Of a DNA stretch of 64,000 nucleotides, positions 51,481 to 61,000 are shown piece after piece. Made by a program: the position numbers and the translations under genes. The first letter of the stretch is position 1. Every line of letters begins with the position of its first letter. This stretch comes from Nostoc desertorum CM1-VF14 (lineage in GTDB: Bacteria > Cyanobacteriota > Cyanobacteriia > Cyanobacteriales > Nostocaceae), in assembly GCA_019359245.1 (NCBI GenBank), contig JAHHHR010000036.1, positions 1-64,000 of the forward strand, in the 5' to 3' direction. The notes under the pieces were generated by a model. That model was not told the DNA's origin. It was given only the letters and a program-made list of their open reading frames with translations, and did no database searches.

Positions 51481-53103
51481 ATGAGCATCGCATCTCAACC
51501 AGACCGAGTTATTATCTTCGACACCACGCTACGCGATGGCGAACAGTCACCGGGCGCAACCCTCAATGTAGAAGAAAAATTAGCGATCGCTCATCAACTA
51601 GCTCTCCTTGGTGTCGATGTGATTGAAGCCGGTTTTGCCGTCGCTAGTCCGGGAGATTTTCAAGCTGTTAAAACCATTGCAGAACAAGTAGGAATACCCG
51701 GTGGGCCAATCATTTGCAGTTTAGCTAGAGCCATTCGCCAAGATATTCATGCCGCCGCAGAAGCCTTGAAGGGCGCGGCTCGTCCCAGAATCCACACAAT
51801 GATTTCTACCTCTGATATTCACCTGAAATATCAGTTGAAAAAGTCTCGCAGCGAAGTATTAGCGATCGCATCAGAAATGATTGCTTATGCCAAGTCGTTT
51901 GTAGACGATGTAGAATTTTCGCCAATGGATGCCAGTCGCACTGAACCAGAGTTTCTGTATCAAGTTTTGGAGGCAGCGATCGCAGCAGGTGCAACTACAA
52001 TTAATATTCCTGATACCGTTGGTTACTGCACACCCAAGGAAATCGGAACTCTGATTCAGGGAATTAGAGAACACGTTCCTAATATCGATGGGGTGATTCT
52101 ATCCATTCATACCCAAAATGATTTGGGTTTGGCAACAGCTAACGCTTTAGCAGCAATTGAATATGGTGTGCGTCAGGTAGAATGTACCATTAATGGCATT
52201 GGAGAACGAGCAGGTAATGCCGCATTGGAAGAAATTGTCATGGCGTTGCAGGTTCGCAAACCATTTTTCAATCCTTATTTTGGTCGTCCAATCGAATCAG
52301 ATGCACCCCTGACTAATATTAAGACTCAGGAGATTTACAAAACCTCATCCTTGGTTTCCCAATTAACCGGAATGCTGATTCAGCCTAATAAGGCGATCGT
52401 GGGAGCAAACGCTTTCGCCCATGAGTCTGGTATTCACCAAGATGGGATCATCAAGCACCGCGAGACATACGAAATTATGGAAGCTGCTGCGATCGGTTTG
52501 CCAGAAAATCGCATTGTTTTGGGCAAGCATTCGGGACGAAATGCTTTCCGTACCAAGCTTAAAGAATTGGGTTTTGAATTGAATGAGGCGGATTTGAATA
52601 AAGCCTTTAATCGATTTAAAGAAGTTGCCGATAAGAAAAAAGAAATCTCAGATTGGGACTTAGAAGCGATCGTTCGAGATGAAATGCAGATTCAAGTAGA
52701 AAGTGGCTTCCAAATCGAACACGTTCAGGTAATCTGTGGTGACTGCACTTGTCCAACTGCAACTATCACAATTGTTACCCCCGATGGCAAAATCCTCACT
52801 GATGCGAGTGTAGGCACTGGCCCAGTGGATGCAGTGTATCAAGCAATCAATCGATTGGTGCAGATTCCCAATCAACTGATTGAGTTTTCCGTCCAATCTG
52901 TGACTGGAGGAATTGATGCATTAGGAACCGTCACAGTTCGTTTGAAGCATCAAGAGCGAATATTCTCTGGACAAGCATCTGATACTGATATTGTGGTAGC
53001 GGCAGCTTACGCTCATCTCAACGCCCTGAATCGCCTTTATCGTTACTTGCAAACTGAGATATCTCAGTGTCATCAAACGGAATCTGCTGTTGTTTCTGGG
53101 TAG
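51481..53103 (+). CDS. leuA: 2-isopropylmalate synthase
   Basis: 540 residues from ATG 51481, preceded by GGGAGA. It catalyses the first step of leucine biosynthesis. The N-terminal TIM barrel has the signature IIFDTTLRDGEQSPGATL with metal-binding Asp, and HTQNDLGLATANALAA. The linker region follows (NAFAHESGIHQDGIIK). The C-terminal LeuA allosteric domain (about 390-530) carries feedback regulation by leucine (GSTC-like GDCTCPTATITIV, then GPVDAVYQAINRLV). A longer 567-residue start would run into the operators. It is divergently linked to the GntR regulator. The genome may hold another leuA or citramalate synthase, so this could be a specialised paralogue. Confidence 0.93.
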   Translation: MSIASQPDRVIIFDTTLRDGEQSPGATLNVEEKLAIAHQLALLGVDVIEAGFAVASPGDFQAVKTIAEQVGIPGGPIICSLARAIRQDIHAAAEALKGAARPRIHTMISTSDIHLKYQLKKSRSEVLAIASEMIAYAKSFVDDVEFSPMDASRTEPEFLYQVLEAAIAAGATTINIPDTVGYCTPKEIGTLIQGIREHVPNIDGVILSIHTQNDLGLATANALAAIEYGVRQVECTINGIGERAGNAALEEIVMALQVRKPFFNPYFGRPIESDAPLTNIKTQEIYKTSSLVSQLTGMLIQPNKAIVGANAFAHESGIHQDGIIKHRETYEIMEAAAIGLPENRIVLGKHSGRNAFRTKLKELGFELNEADLNKAFNRFKEVADKKKEISDWDLEAIVRDEMQIQVESGFQIEHVQVICGDCTCPTATITIVTPDGKILTDASVGTGPVDAVYQAINRLVQIPNQLIEFSVQSVTGGIDALGTVTVRLKHQERIFSGQASDTDIVVAAAYAHLNALNRLYRYLQTEISQCHQTESAVVSG

Positions 53104-53156
53104 ATTGAGAAAGTACCAATAAACCTAGTAGAGATGTGAAAGCACTGGGCAACTCT

Positions 53157-53200
53157 TAGAGACGCTATAACGAACGCCCCGCTACGCTTTCGCGTCTCTA
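53157..53200. terminator. hairpin after leuA
   Basis: TAGAGACGC (53157-53165) pairs with GCGTCTCTA (53192-53200). The loop contains GCCCCGCTACGC. Same AGAGACG/CGTCTCT core as at 44653-44672, so it may be a repeat that doubles as a terminator. No T-run. Confidence 0.5.
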
Positions 53201-53334
53201 CACACCTAAAATTCTCCCTTGGCAAAAAAACTTGACAGCGAAGTGCTTTAATAGTACATTTGTATTATTAAAGCACTTAAGTGTTGCATAAAACTTTAAA
53301 CTCCCGACTACGCCAACAGGAGAGTAAAAAATTA

Positions 53335-53772
53335 ATGAAGCTATCTAAGGTAGACTTGAGTAGTTTAGTAGCGATCGCTCACTCTGATGGATATTTGCAG
53401 TTGTTGCTAGATCGAGGCGACGAACTAGAGTTTTTGGAAATTCCGGCGCCGATACAAGCTTATGAAGGATTGCAAGATCTGAACGAGGTTATCGCCGAAA
53501 CACCTGCACTACCCTTTGAAGAAGAACCAATCGCTATGTTACCAGTTAGCTCATCAATGGCGATCGCTGTAGGCTATGATCGCGACGAACAAATTTTGCA
53601 AGTTGAGTTTCAAAGTGGATCTGTTTATCAATACTTAGGCGTAGACGAGGATACTTGGGAAGATTTACAGACCTCTGACTCAGTTGGCAGCTTTTTCAAT
53701 GGAGAGATTAAAGGTAGATATGACTGCGATCGTCTGCCTTCTGCCTCCTGCCTCCTGCCTCAAAACCAGTGA
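53335..53772 (+). CDS. KTSC-domain protein
   Basis: 145 residues from ATG 53335, with AGGAG upstream. The C-terminal half is a KTSC domain (SSMAIAVGYDRDEQILQVEFQSGSVYQYLGVDEDTWEDLQTSDSVGSFFNGEIKGRY). The N-terminal half has a repeat-like DYSxL... sheet (LQLLLDRGDELEFLEIPAPI). KTSC domains occur in lysyl-tRNA-synthetase relatives and small proteins of unknown function. The last ten residues (PSASCLLPQNQ) derive from CTGCCTC heptads, suggesting that the stop codon was moved by repeat expansion. A GTG at 53281 would add 18 residues; the ATG is preferred. Confidence 0.75.
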   Translation: MKLSKVDLSSLVAIAHSDGYLQLLLDRGDELEFLEIPAPIQAYEGLQDLNEVIAETPALPFEEEPIAMLPVSSSMAIAVGYDRDEQILQVEFQSGSVYQYLGVDEDTWEDLQTSDSVGSFFNGEIKGRYDCDRLPSASCLLPQNQ

Positions 53773-53905
53773 CTTTGTACCTCATGCAAAAGAAAACTGC
53801 TGTATAGGGTTTTCAATACTTATTTTGCCCAAAAGTATTAGTAAGAGCAACTAAACATACACCAGCAGGGTTTTGTTCAGAGACAATAGAAAAAGCCCAT
53901 ATAAT

Positions 53906-54415
53906 ATGAACCTGGTTATGACGACTACATTTGCCTCTACTGTTAAACCAAGAGCCGAAGATAGTTTTGCCATTAGCTTTGCACCATTGTCTCTTGAAGA
54001 AATCTATGCCAAGTCTGACGATCCAGCTAACGGTGCTGTGGTTGTGATGAGTGGCATGGTTCGCAATCAAACTGATGGTAAGCCAGTAATTGCTCTAGAG
54101 TATCAAGCTTACGAACCTATGGCATTGCAGATATTTTATCAAATTGCTGCTGATATTCGCTTATCCATATCTGATGTGAATCGGGTAGTGATTCATCATC
54201 GCATTGGACGTTTGCAAGTTGGAGAAATTAGCGTTTTAGTAGCAACAGGTTGTCCTCATCGGAGTGAGGCATTTGAAGCTTGCCAGTATGCCATTGATAC
54301 CCTTAAACATAATGCCCCTATTTGGAAAAAAGAGTGGTATAGCGAGCTAGATGGAAAACTATCTAGCAGTTGGGTAAGTATTGGTGCTTGTGAACAGTCA
54401 GGAGAAAATTGTTAA
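53906..54415 (+). CDS. moaE: molybdopterin synthase catalytic subunit
   Basis: 169 residues from ATG 53906 (an ATG four codons later is also possible). MoaE transfers sulphur to precursor Z in molybdenum-cofactor synthesis, together with MoaD. Family motifs: GAVVVMSGMVRNQTDGKPVIALEYQAYEPMA, HRIGRLQVGEISVLVATGCPHRSEAFEACQYAIDTLKHNAPIWKKE. The conserved Lys in IWKKE is present. No other moa gene is in the window. It is immediately followed by a serine-recombinase remnant, so recombination may have altered the neighbourhood. The 53873 start would begin in an upstream spacer. Confidence 0.9.
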   Translation: MNLVMTTTFASTVKPRAEDSFAISFAPLSLEEIYAKSDDPANGAVVVMSGMVRNQTDGKPVIALEYQAYEPMALQIFYQIAADIRLSISDVNRVVIHHRIGRLQVGEISVLVATGCPHRSEAFEACQYAIDTLKHNAPIWKKEWYSELDGKLSSSWVSIGACEQSGENC

Positions 54416-54584
54416 AATTCGCGAAGTGGTTGCCTATGACCGTGTTTCGTTTAGGTAACAGGCAGAAAATTCCGCTGCCTTAGATCAGCAAATAGCTCTT
54501 TTTAAGGCGGCAGGAACACAATTAGTATTAACTACTACTTCATCTGGACGTGAAGGCAAAAAAGACCAACATTCTAATTTCTAG
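54414..54584 (+). pseudogene. serine recombinase N-terminal remnant (XisF-like)
   Basis: Read from 54414 the frame gives KIREVVAYDRVSFR, stop, QAENSAALDQQIALFKAAGTQLVL and TTTSSGREGKKD, then a stop at 54582-54584. This matches the N-terminus of serine recombinases (YxRVSxxEQAENSxALxQQIxxLxxAG, with SSGR near the VESGR motif), as in XisF of the fdxN element. The catalytic Ser (VS) position is kept in RVS, but an in-frame TAG-type TAA interrupts the frame and the rest of the protein is missing. It overlaps the moaE stop by two bases. I infer a broken integrase gene from an old excision element. Confidence 0.7.
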
Positions 54585-54625
54585 CAACTCATGTAGTGGG
54601 TTCGTCTAATCATCAAGATATTAGA

Positions 54626-55333
54626 TTAACGCAAACCTAAAATTTCGGAAACCGCCGCTACAATATCCAGATAAAAGTTGCCTTTCACTGCTCGAAACAA
54701 CTCGAAGTTAGAGTTAGGGGCACCAAAAAACGGTCTGAGAAACCATCCTAACTGCATACCAACAAAAGCATAAAGCAATAACCAGGATCTTAAAATAGTG
54801 GTGCGGGTTTTTTTGCCAACTTCATCTTGTTGAGAAAGTAATTGCATTCCTTCATAAAGGAATTTAACGCCAAAGATGCCTGTTATGCCAAAAATTAACA
54901 CATTTAACAGTTTAAAAAATTGATAAGAATCAGGTGTAGTGATGAGGAAAAAGAGTGTAACTGGTGCCAAGCTGAATAAAAGCACACTAATTACTGATAC
55001 AGATGTGAGCAAGACAACGAAATGTTGTTGGATACTACTCCGAGAACCAAATAAAACATTAAAAAAGAACAAAGTTGGAAAACAAATAATTAGTGTTAAT
55101 AAATAAAAGGCTGGGAGTTTGATAGCACCCGATAACGCCTGTGCCCAACTATGAGAAGCACCAATAATTGCACCATAGATAGCAAAGAAAATGGAACTAG
55201 ATACGAATAGAGAACTGATTTTATTTTGTAATCTTACTCCGTGACGAATTTCTTCTAAAAACGCTTGGCGATCGCGGAGTAAATTAACCAAGACCCCAAA
55301 TTGCTGAATTCCGCGATTTTTCTTGTCTATCAT
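54626..55333 (-). CDS. multi-helix membrane protein, paralogue B
   Basis: 235 residues with about six hydrophobic helices between residues 40 and 205, no signal peptide and a C-terminus of about 30 residues outside the membrane. The opening IQQFGVLVNLLRDRQAFLEEIRHGVRLQNKISSLFVSSSIFFAIYGAIIGASHSW is closely repeated in its neighbour. I do not recognise the family; similar proteins are sometimes labelled by weak WH2 matches. It lies last in a three-gene minus-strand run with its paralogue and the CruP-like gene, 41 bases apart. A membrane role with carotenoid enzymes is only a guess. Confidence 0.75.
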   Translation of the reverse strand: MIDKKNRGIQQFGVLVNLLRDRQAFLEEIRHGVRLQNKISSLFVSSSIFFAIYGAIIGASHSWAQALSGAIKLPAFYLLTLIICFPTLFFFNVLFGSRSSIQQHFVVLLTSVSVISVLLFSLAPVTLFFLITTPDSYQFFKLLNVLIFGITGIFGVKFLYEGMQLLSQQDEVGKKTRTTILRSWLLLYAFVGMQLGWFLRPFFGAPNSNFELFRAVKGNFYLDIVAAVSEILGLR

Positions 55334-55374
55334 AAATTTATATACTCCACATTTATGGAATTACTAATGTCTAA

Positions 55375-56079
55375 TTAACGGATTCCTAATAAATAGCTAA
55401 TAGCTTGAATTACACTCAAATAGAAATTACCTTCTTTTTCGCGGAATAGTTGGAAAACAGAATCAGGTGTGCCAAAAAACGGTCTGAGAGTCCATCCTAA
55501 CTGACTACCTACGAAAGCGTAAAGAAATAGCCAAAATTGTAAAACTTTCTGGCGTGTTTTGCTACCTTCATTATCTTGTTCTAAAACTAAACTCGTGGCG
55601 TGATATAAAGACGAAATACCAATAAACCCAGTTAAGGCAAATATGAATACATTTAACAGAATTAAAAATTGGTAGTTATTGGTGGTAATTAAGAAAAACA
55701 GTGTGATTGGGGCAAAGCTGAATAAAAGCACGCTCGTGACTGAAACCGCAGTCAGCACTAATGCTAAATGCTGGGCAAAAGTCCGCTTTGAACCAAAAAT
55801 AATATTGGCAAAGAACAACGTCGGGATACAAATCAGGAGTGTGATTAAATAAAGGGCTGGAAGTTTAATAGCGGAAGACAAAGCTTGCATCCAACTATGG
55901 TATGCACCAATGATTCCGCCATAAGCGGCAAGAAATAAGGAACTGCAAACTAGCAGAGAAATGATTTTATTTGGTAACCTTATACCTTGGCGAACTTCCT
56001 CTAGAAATCCTTGGCGATCGCGCAGGAATCCAATCAACACTGTAAAGTATTTGATTCCTAAAGATTTCCGTTCAATCAT
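55375..56079 (-). CDS. multi-helix membrane protein, paralogue A
   Basis: 234 residues, clearly a tandem duplicate of the next gene: IKYFTVLIGFLRDRQGFLEEVRQGIRLPNKIISLLVCSSLFLAAYGGIIGAYHSW, AIKLPALYLITLLICIPTLFF and LFLYAFVGSQLGWTLRPFFGTPDSVFQLFREKEGNFYLSV all align. About six membrane helices. Unrecognised family. It follows the CruP-like gene by 28 bases and precedes paralogue B by 41, a probable operon. The duplication looks ancient, as the two differ at many positions but keep the same length and the GWxLRPFFG loop. Confidence 0.77.
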   Translation of the reverse strand: MIERKSLGIKYFTVLIGFLRDRQGFLEEVRQGIRLPNKIISLLVCSSLFLAAYGGIIGAYHSWMQALSSAIKLPALYLITLLICIPTLFFANIIFGSKRTFAQHLALVLTAVSVTSVLLFSFAPITLFFLITTNNYQFLILLNVFIFALTGFIGISSLYHATSLVLEQDNEGSKTRQKVLQFWLFLYAFVGSQLGWTLRPFFGTPDSVFQLFREKEGNFYLSVIQAISYLLGIR

Positions 56080-56107
56080 GTTAACCTCACACGGGTATCA
56101 TTCAAGT

Positions 56108-57649
56108 TTAATCTGAGTAATCACCACCAGAACCATACTTCCAGGCATCAATCAAACGATGCCAATAATATTGCTGTTCATTTGATTGATTCTTAATCCA
56201 TGTTTCTAGCATTGCACTAAACCAAAAGAAGGTAGTATATACACCTAAGTTCCCGTAATGCACCATCCAATCTAACAAACTTGCCAAACCTACTTGCGGA
56301 ATTATTTTGGCAACTAATATCGGATGAGATAAACCAGTTTTTAACAGTGTTTGCGTTAGTGCCGAAAACTGCACTATATCCTGTAAAAATGGTTTTAGCA
56401 CTGGTGTACCTAACTGCTGCATTTCCTCAAATACCGCCGAGAGTAGTTGGTTAATTTGATCTGGAGCAATTTTCTGATTTACACCAACACTCATCGCCCT
56501 TTGAAACAACCAGGTAACAGTCAAACTTGGCTGATAAGGTTGCAGCAGCGTAATCGCTTTTGCAGATAATTGTTCTGTTTCTAGCGCTTCGTAAATGCCA
56601 TATGTTAAACGCTTCAGGTGACGCACCATTGCCCCAAAACCACCAAAACTCAAGGGAGATTGACTACCACTGCTATCTCCAACTGGTAGAATGCGATTCC
56701 AGGGAGTTTTTAGCGGACTTTGGCGATAGGTGGGAAAGAAACCAAATAGCGCTCGTTGAAATTTCAGCTTGCTTAATTCTACTCCCTGATATTCTGGTAA
56801 TAGACGCAGATATTCTTCAAATAAAGCTTCTAAACTCAAACGTTGGGGATGTGCATCCATGTAAGTAAACAAGTAAGTTGTTCTGCCATCCCTGGCTGGG
56901 AAAGCTTCCCAGAAGTACTGACATTGATTTTGCAAAGGTGTAAATGATAATAACAAGTCGCCTGAGTTATTTTCGGCAAACCCTTGGGCGCAACTTCCTA
57001 CAACTAAACACAGCGCGTCTGGTTTTTTACCTTGACGTGCTTGTTGGCTGATGGGTGAAAGGTGTCCCATTGCATCAATTAATAACCGAGTTTTGAATTG
57101 GTTATTTACCATCACCCCATCTGGATGAACCACCGCTCCGGTAAAAGGTGTGTTTTCTAACAACTTTCCACCAACGGCAAGAAATCGGGTTTTCAACGTA
57201 GCCAGTAGATAAACTGGATCTACACCGATATTTAAAACATCCTCTACCCAAACTTCTGTACCACCATCAAAACTAACTCGCGCTGGGTTATATTCAGTGG
57301 CGATCGCACTTGCTAATTCTTCCTCTGTTAGCAAGTTTAATTCCACAAACACATCTAATTCTTTGCGAGAGATATTCCACTCTTGTTCCCTCCCCCGCAA
57401 AATACCCCGTTCCATCAACGTCACCCGCAGTCCCTTCACCGCTAAGGCGCAACCAATTAAAATGCCCAAAGTACCACCGCAGATAAGCAAATCGTTGTCT
57501 ACAACGCCTAAAAGCTGCTGATTTTCTTTAACTAACGTTGGTACAGGTGCGGTGTTTTCTCGCAAAGATGTGAGGATGCGATCGCCTTGGCGCAAACCTC
57601 CTAAAACATCACCCGGTAATTGGGAAAGAATTTCTTCGGTTAAAGACAT
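56108..57649 (-). CDS. cruP: CruP/CruA-like FAD-dependent carotenoid cyclase
   Basis: 513 residues from ATG 57649. The N-terminal FAD motif is DLLICGGTLGILIGCALAVKGLRVTLMERG (about residues 50-80). The conserved core is SQSPLSFGGFGAMVRHLKRLTYGI, shared by the CruA/CruP lycopene-cyclase family, and the GDSSG motif is present. CruP is found in nearly all cyanobacteria and plants; its cyclase activity is disputed and it is linked to oxidative-stress protection. CruA would have a similar core, so the exact subtype is by overall resemblance. A longer start at 57730 adds 27 residues with no ribosome-binding site. It heads an operon with two membrane paralogues. Confidence 0.8.
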   Translation of the reverse strand: MSLTEEILSQLPGDVLGGLRQGDRILTSLRENTAPVPTLVKENQQLLGVVDNDLLICGGTLGILIGCALAVKGLRVTLMERGILRGREQEWNISRKELDVFVELNLLTEEELASAIATEYNPARVSFDGGTEVWVEDVLNIGVDPVYLLATLKTRFLAVGGKLLENTPFTGAVVHPDGVMVNNQFKTRLLIDAMGHLSPISQQARQGKKPDALCLVVGSCAQGFAENNSGDLLLSFTPLQNQCQYFWEAFPARDGRTTYLFTYMDAHPQRLSLEALFEEYLRLLPEYQGVELSKLKFQRALFGFFPTYRQSPLKTPWNRILPVGDSSGSQSPLSFGGFGAMVRHLKRLTYGIYEALETEQLSAKAITLLQPYQPSLTVTWLFQRAMSVGVNQKIAPDQINQLLSAVFEEMQQLGTPVLKPFLQDIVQFSALTQTLLKTGLSHPILVAKIIPQVGLASLLDWMVHYGNLGVYTTFFWFSAMLETWIKNQSNEQQYYWHRLIDAWKYGSGGDYSD

Positions 57650-58058
57650 AGAGTTTAATTCCAGCAGAGTTACTAGTATTGATCGTATCTTTGCTGGAAC
57701 AGCGCCCTTATTATCAAATAAGGTAGGCATACGGTTTTATTTGGTATCGCCTACAAAGCTCTCATTCTCGTATTTTAGAATTCTGATGCAGAATTGAGGT
57801 GAAGCTATAGTATAATCACCTCCAAATAGTTTATGTATAAAAGTTACTTATGTATTACAGTGTAATGGCCGTTTATACAAAGTTTAATCTCTAGTTAAAG
57901 AGCATTTTGGCCTAATTTAACACCTCTATACCCTACCCTGAACTATGGTAGTAAGCAATAATAATTTTATTTACTTTTAACAAAGTTTCTCTTTTTGATT
58001 TTATGCTCAGTTTGATTAAATAAATTATTCCTGATTGAAAATCAATTCAGTAACTGAT
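57650..58058. other. divergent promoter region
   Basis: 409 bases between the CruP-like gene (-) and the giant kinase (+). AT-rich, with no visible gene, operator or strong hairpin. Confidence 0.4.
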
Positions 58059-61000
58059 ATGGATGCTCAAAAAATAAAAATTTTATTAGTTGATGATAAG
58101 CTAGAGAATTTACATTTTTTATCAGACATCCTTCAACACCAAGGTTATAAGGTACAAAGTGCCATTTCTGGGCAATTAGCAATCAATACAGTACTTGTGT
58201 CTCCCCCTGATTTGATTTTGCTAAATGTTCTTATGTCAGAGATGGACGGTTATGAAGTTTGTAAACATTTAAAAACTAACTATAAAACTCAAGAGATTCC
58301 AATAATTTTTTTCGGAGTTTCAGATGATTTTTTTACAAAAATAAATATTTTTGATTTCAGCGATATTGATTATATTAGTCAACCACTCCAAACTCAAGAA
58401 ATTTTATTACGCATACAAAATCAACTCACTCTTCAAAGGCTGAGAAAACAGTTAAAAGAACAAAATGACCAACTGCAACAGGAGATTCAAGAACGCCAAC
58501 GGGTTACTGTTGAGTTAAATATTCGCAACAAACAAATAGAAGATATTTTTAAAGAAATTCCTGTTAGCATTGGCAAAGATTTATGTAAAGAAATTTCCCA
58601 AAGCGAACGCCTTTTAGTCGAAGCTGCTCTCAAGAAGAGTGAAAGTCAGTATCGCCACTTAGTAGAGACATCCCAGGATATAATTTGGTCGGTGGATATT
58701 GATGGACTCATTACCTTTGTCAACCCGGCAGTTAAGCAGATTTATGGTTACGAACCTCAAGAAATGATTGGGCGTGCCTTGACTGATTTTATCTCGCCGA
58801 CACAAGTTGCTCAAGATAAAGCAGCCTTTGAGTGTGTTTTTCAGGGACAGCCGATCTTCCAGCATGAAACTACCTGTATAGCTAAAGATGGTACTTTACT
58901 TTATTTAATGTTTAATGCGATCGCCTTACGCAACGAAGAGGGTGTGGTTATAGGTATGACAGGCACTGCTAGTAATATTACACAGCGCCGAGGAGCAGAA
59001 ACATTACTCCAAGAAAGCGCGATTAAGCTCCGCAATCATAACCTGGTGCTAACCCAACTGGCGCAAAATCAGACGCTTTATCAGGGTGACTTAAAAGCAG
59101 CTTTGAGTAAAATCACAGAAACATCTGTCAAAAATATTGGGGTGGAACGAACCAGTGTCTGGCTGTATGACGAAACAGGCACAAAAATTCAGTGTTTTGA
59201 CCTATTTGAGGCCAGTCGCAATCGACATAGCGAAGGACTTTCCTTGGTAGTAGCAAACTATCCAGCTTATTTTGCAGCTTTGCAGCAAGATCAACAAATC
59301 GCCGCAGATGATGCCCATGCTGATCCCAGAACTAGAGGATTTTCTGCATCTTACTACTCAAAATTAGGGATAACTTCTATACTCGATACACCCATTAGGC
59401 TGGAGGGAAAAACCGTAGGAGTTTTATGTATGGAGGGAGTAGGAATTACTTATCATTGGACGCTAGAAGACCAAAATTTCGCTCGTTCTCTGGGCAATTT
59501 TGTATCCTTGGTATTGCAGGCAAAAGAACGCCAACGCGCAGAAGCAGCACGAAGGGTTTCTGAAGAAAAGTTAGCATCAGCTTTTCGGTCATCTCCTGAT
59601 CCAATTGCCTTAATTACTGTTCCTAACAAACGCTATATCGAAGTTAACGACAGCTTTTGCCGATTTTTTGGTTATTCTCGTTCTCAGGTTATTGATCACA
59701 CCGATCATGAATTGAATATTTGGGTAAATCCTGAAGAATATAATTTTCTCACCCAGATTTTGCAACAGACAAAAGCTATCCGCAACTATGAGATTGATGT
59801 CTGCACTTCAACAGGAGAAATCAGGACAACACTGTTTAGTGCAGAAATGATTGAGATTGATGGGCAATGGTACGTGTTAGGCACGGCGAAAGACATTACT
59901 GAACGCAAGCAGGCAGAAAATGAAAGCAGTTTGCTATTGTTGACAACCCAAGCTATCACTAACGCTAATGATGTCAACAGCGCTTTAAAAGTAGTTTTAC
60001 GCTTAATTTGTCGCACGATTGATTGGGATTTTGGTGAAGCATGGATACCTAATGAAGATGGTAATTTAGAACACAGCTTGGGTTCCTATGGTGAGGAAAG
60101 TAGTTTAGCAGAATTCTCCCAACACAGCCAAGTTATGAACTTTGCTCTGGGAGTAGGGCTACCAGGAAGAGTTTGGCAAAGCCGGGAACCAGAATGGATA
60201 GAAGATGTTTCTAAAGTTACAGAACCAGTTTTTTGGCGATCGCAACAAGCTGCCAAAGTAGGATTAAAAGCTGGTTTCGGTGTTCCCATCTTGTCTGGAA
60301 ACCAAGTATTAGCTGTTTTAGTGTTTTTTAAACGTAGCTCGGTATTGGTAGATAAACGTTTGCTTTTGCTAGTAAGTGCTGTTGCCGCTCAGTTAGGTGG
60401 TTTGATTGAGCGTAAAACCTTAGAACAAGAACTAGCACTGAGAGAAGCTCGTCTCAATGCCTTTTTTAGCAGTGCTCCCGTCGGTATGAACATTTTAGAT
60501 AACCAACTGCGGTTTGTGCAAATCAACCAACTGCTGGCGGAGATTAATGGATTGCCCCAGCAAGATCATATTGGTCAGACAATCTATGAAGTCTTACCCC
60601 ACATTGCGCCCTTAGTGGAACCAATTTATCAACAGATTTTGTTGACTGGTCAACCCATTCTTAATCAAGAATTAAGCGGTGCATCAATTAAACAACCAGA
60701 TGTTATCCGCCACTTCCTAGCTTCTTATTTTCCAATTCCTGGTGAGGACAATTGCCCCTCTGGTGTAGGAACAGTTTTAGTAGAAATTAGCGAACTGCAA
60801 GCAGCACTGCGCGAACGGCAAGCCGCGCTACGCGAACGCAAACACGTCGAACAAGAACTGCGTTTAGCCAACGAACGCCTACAATATCTGCTCACCTCTA
60901 GCCCTGTAGTCATTTATAGCAGCAAAAAAACCTCAGGAGATTTTAGCACTACCTTTATTAGTAAGAACGTTAAAATAATGGTTGGCTACGAAGCGCAAGA

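Noticed and set aside
53873..53905. Upstream moaE start at 53873
   Set aside because: The extra residues (MFRDNRKSPYN) have no family likeness; the ATG at 53906 lies nearer to the conserved core.
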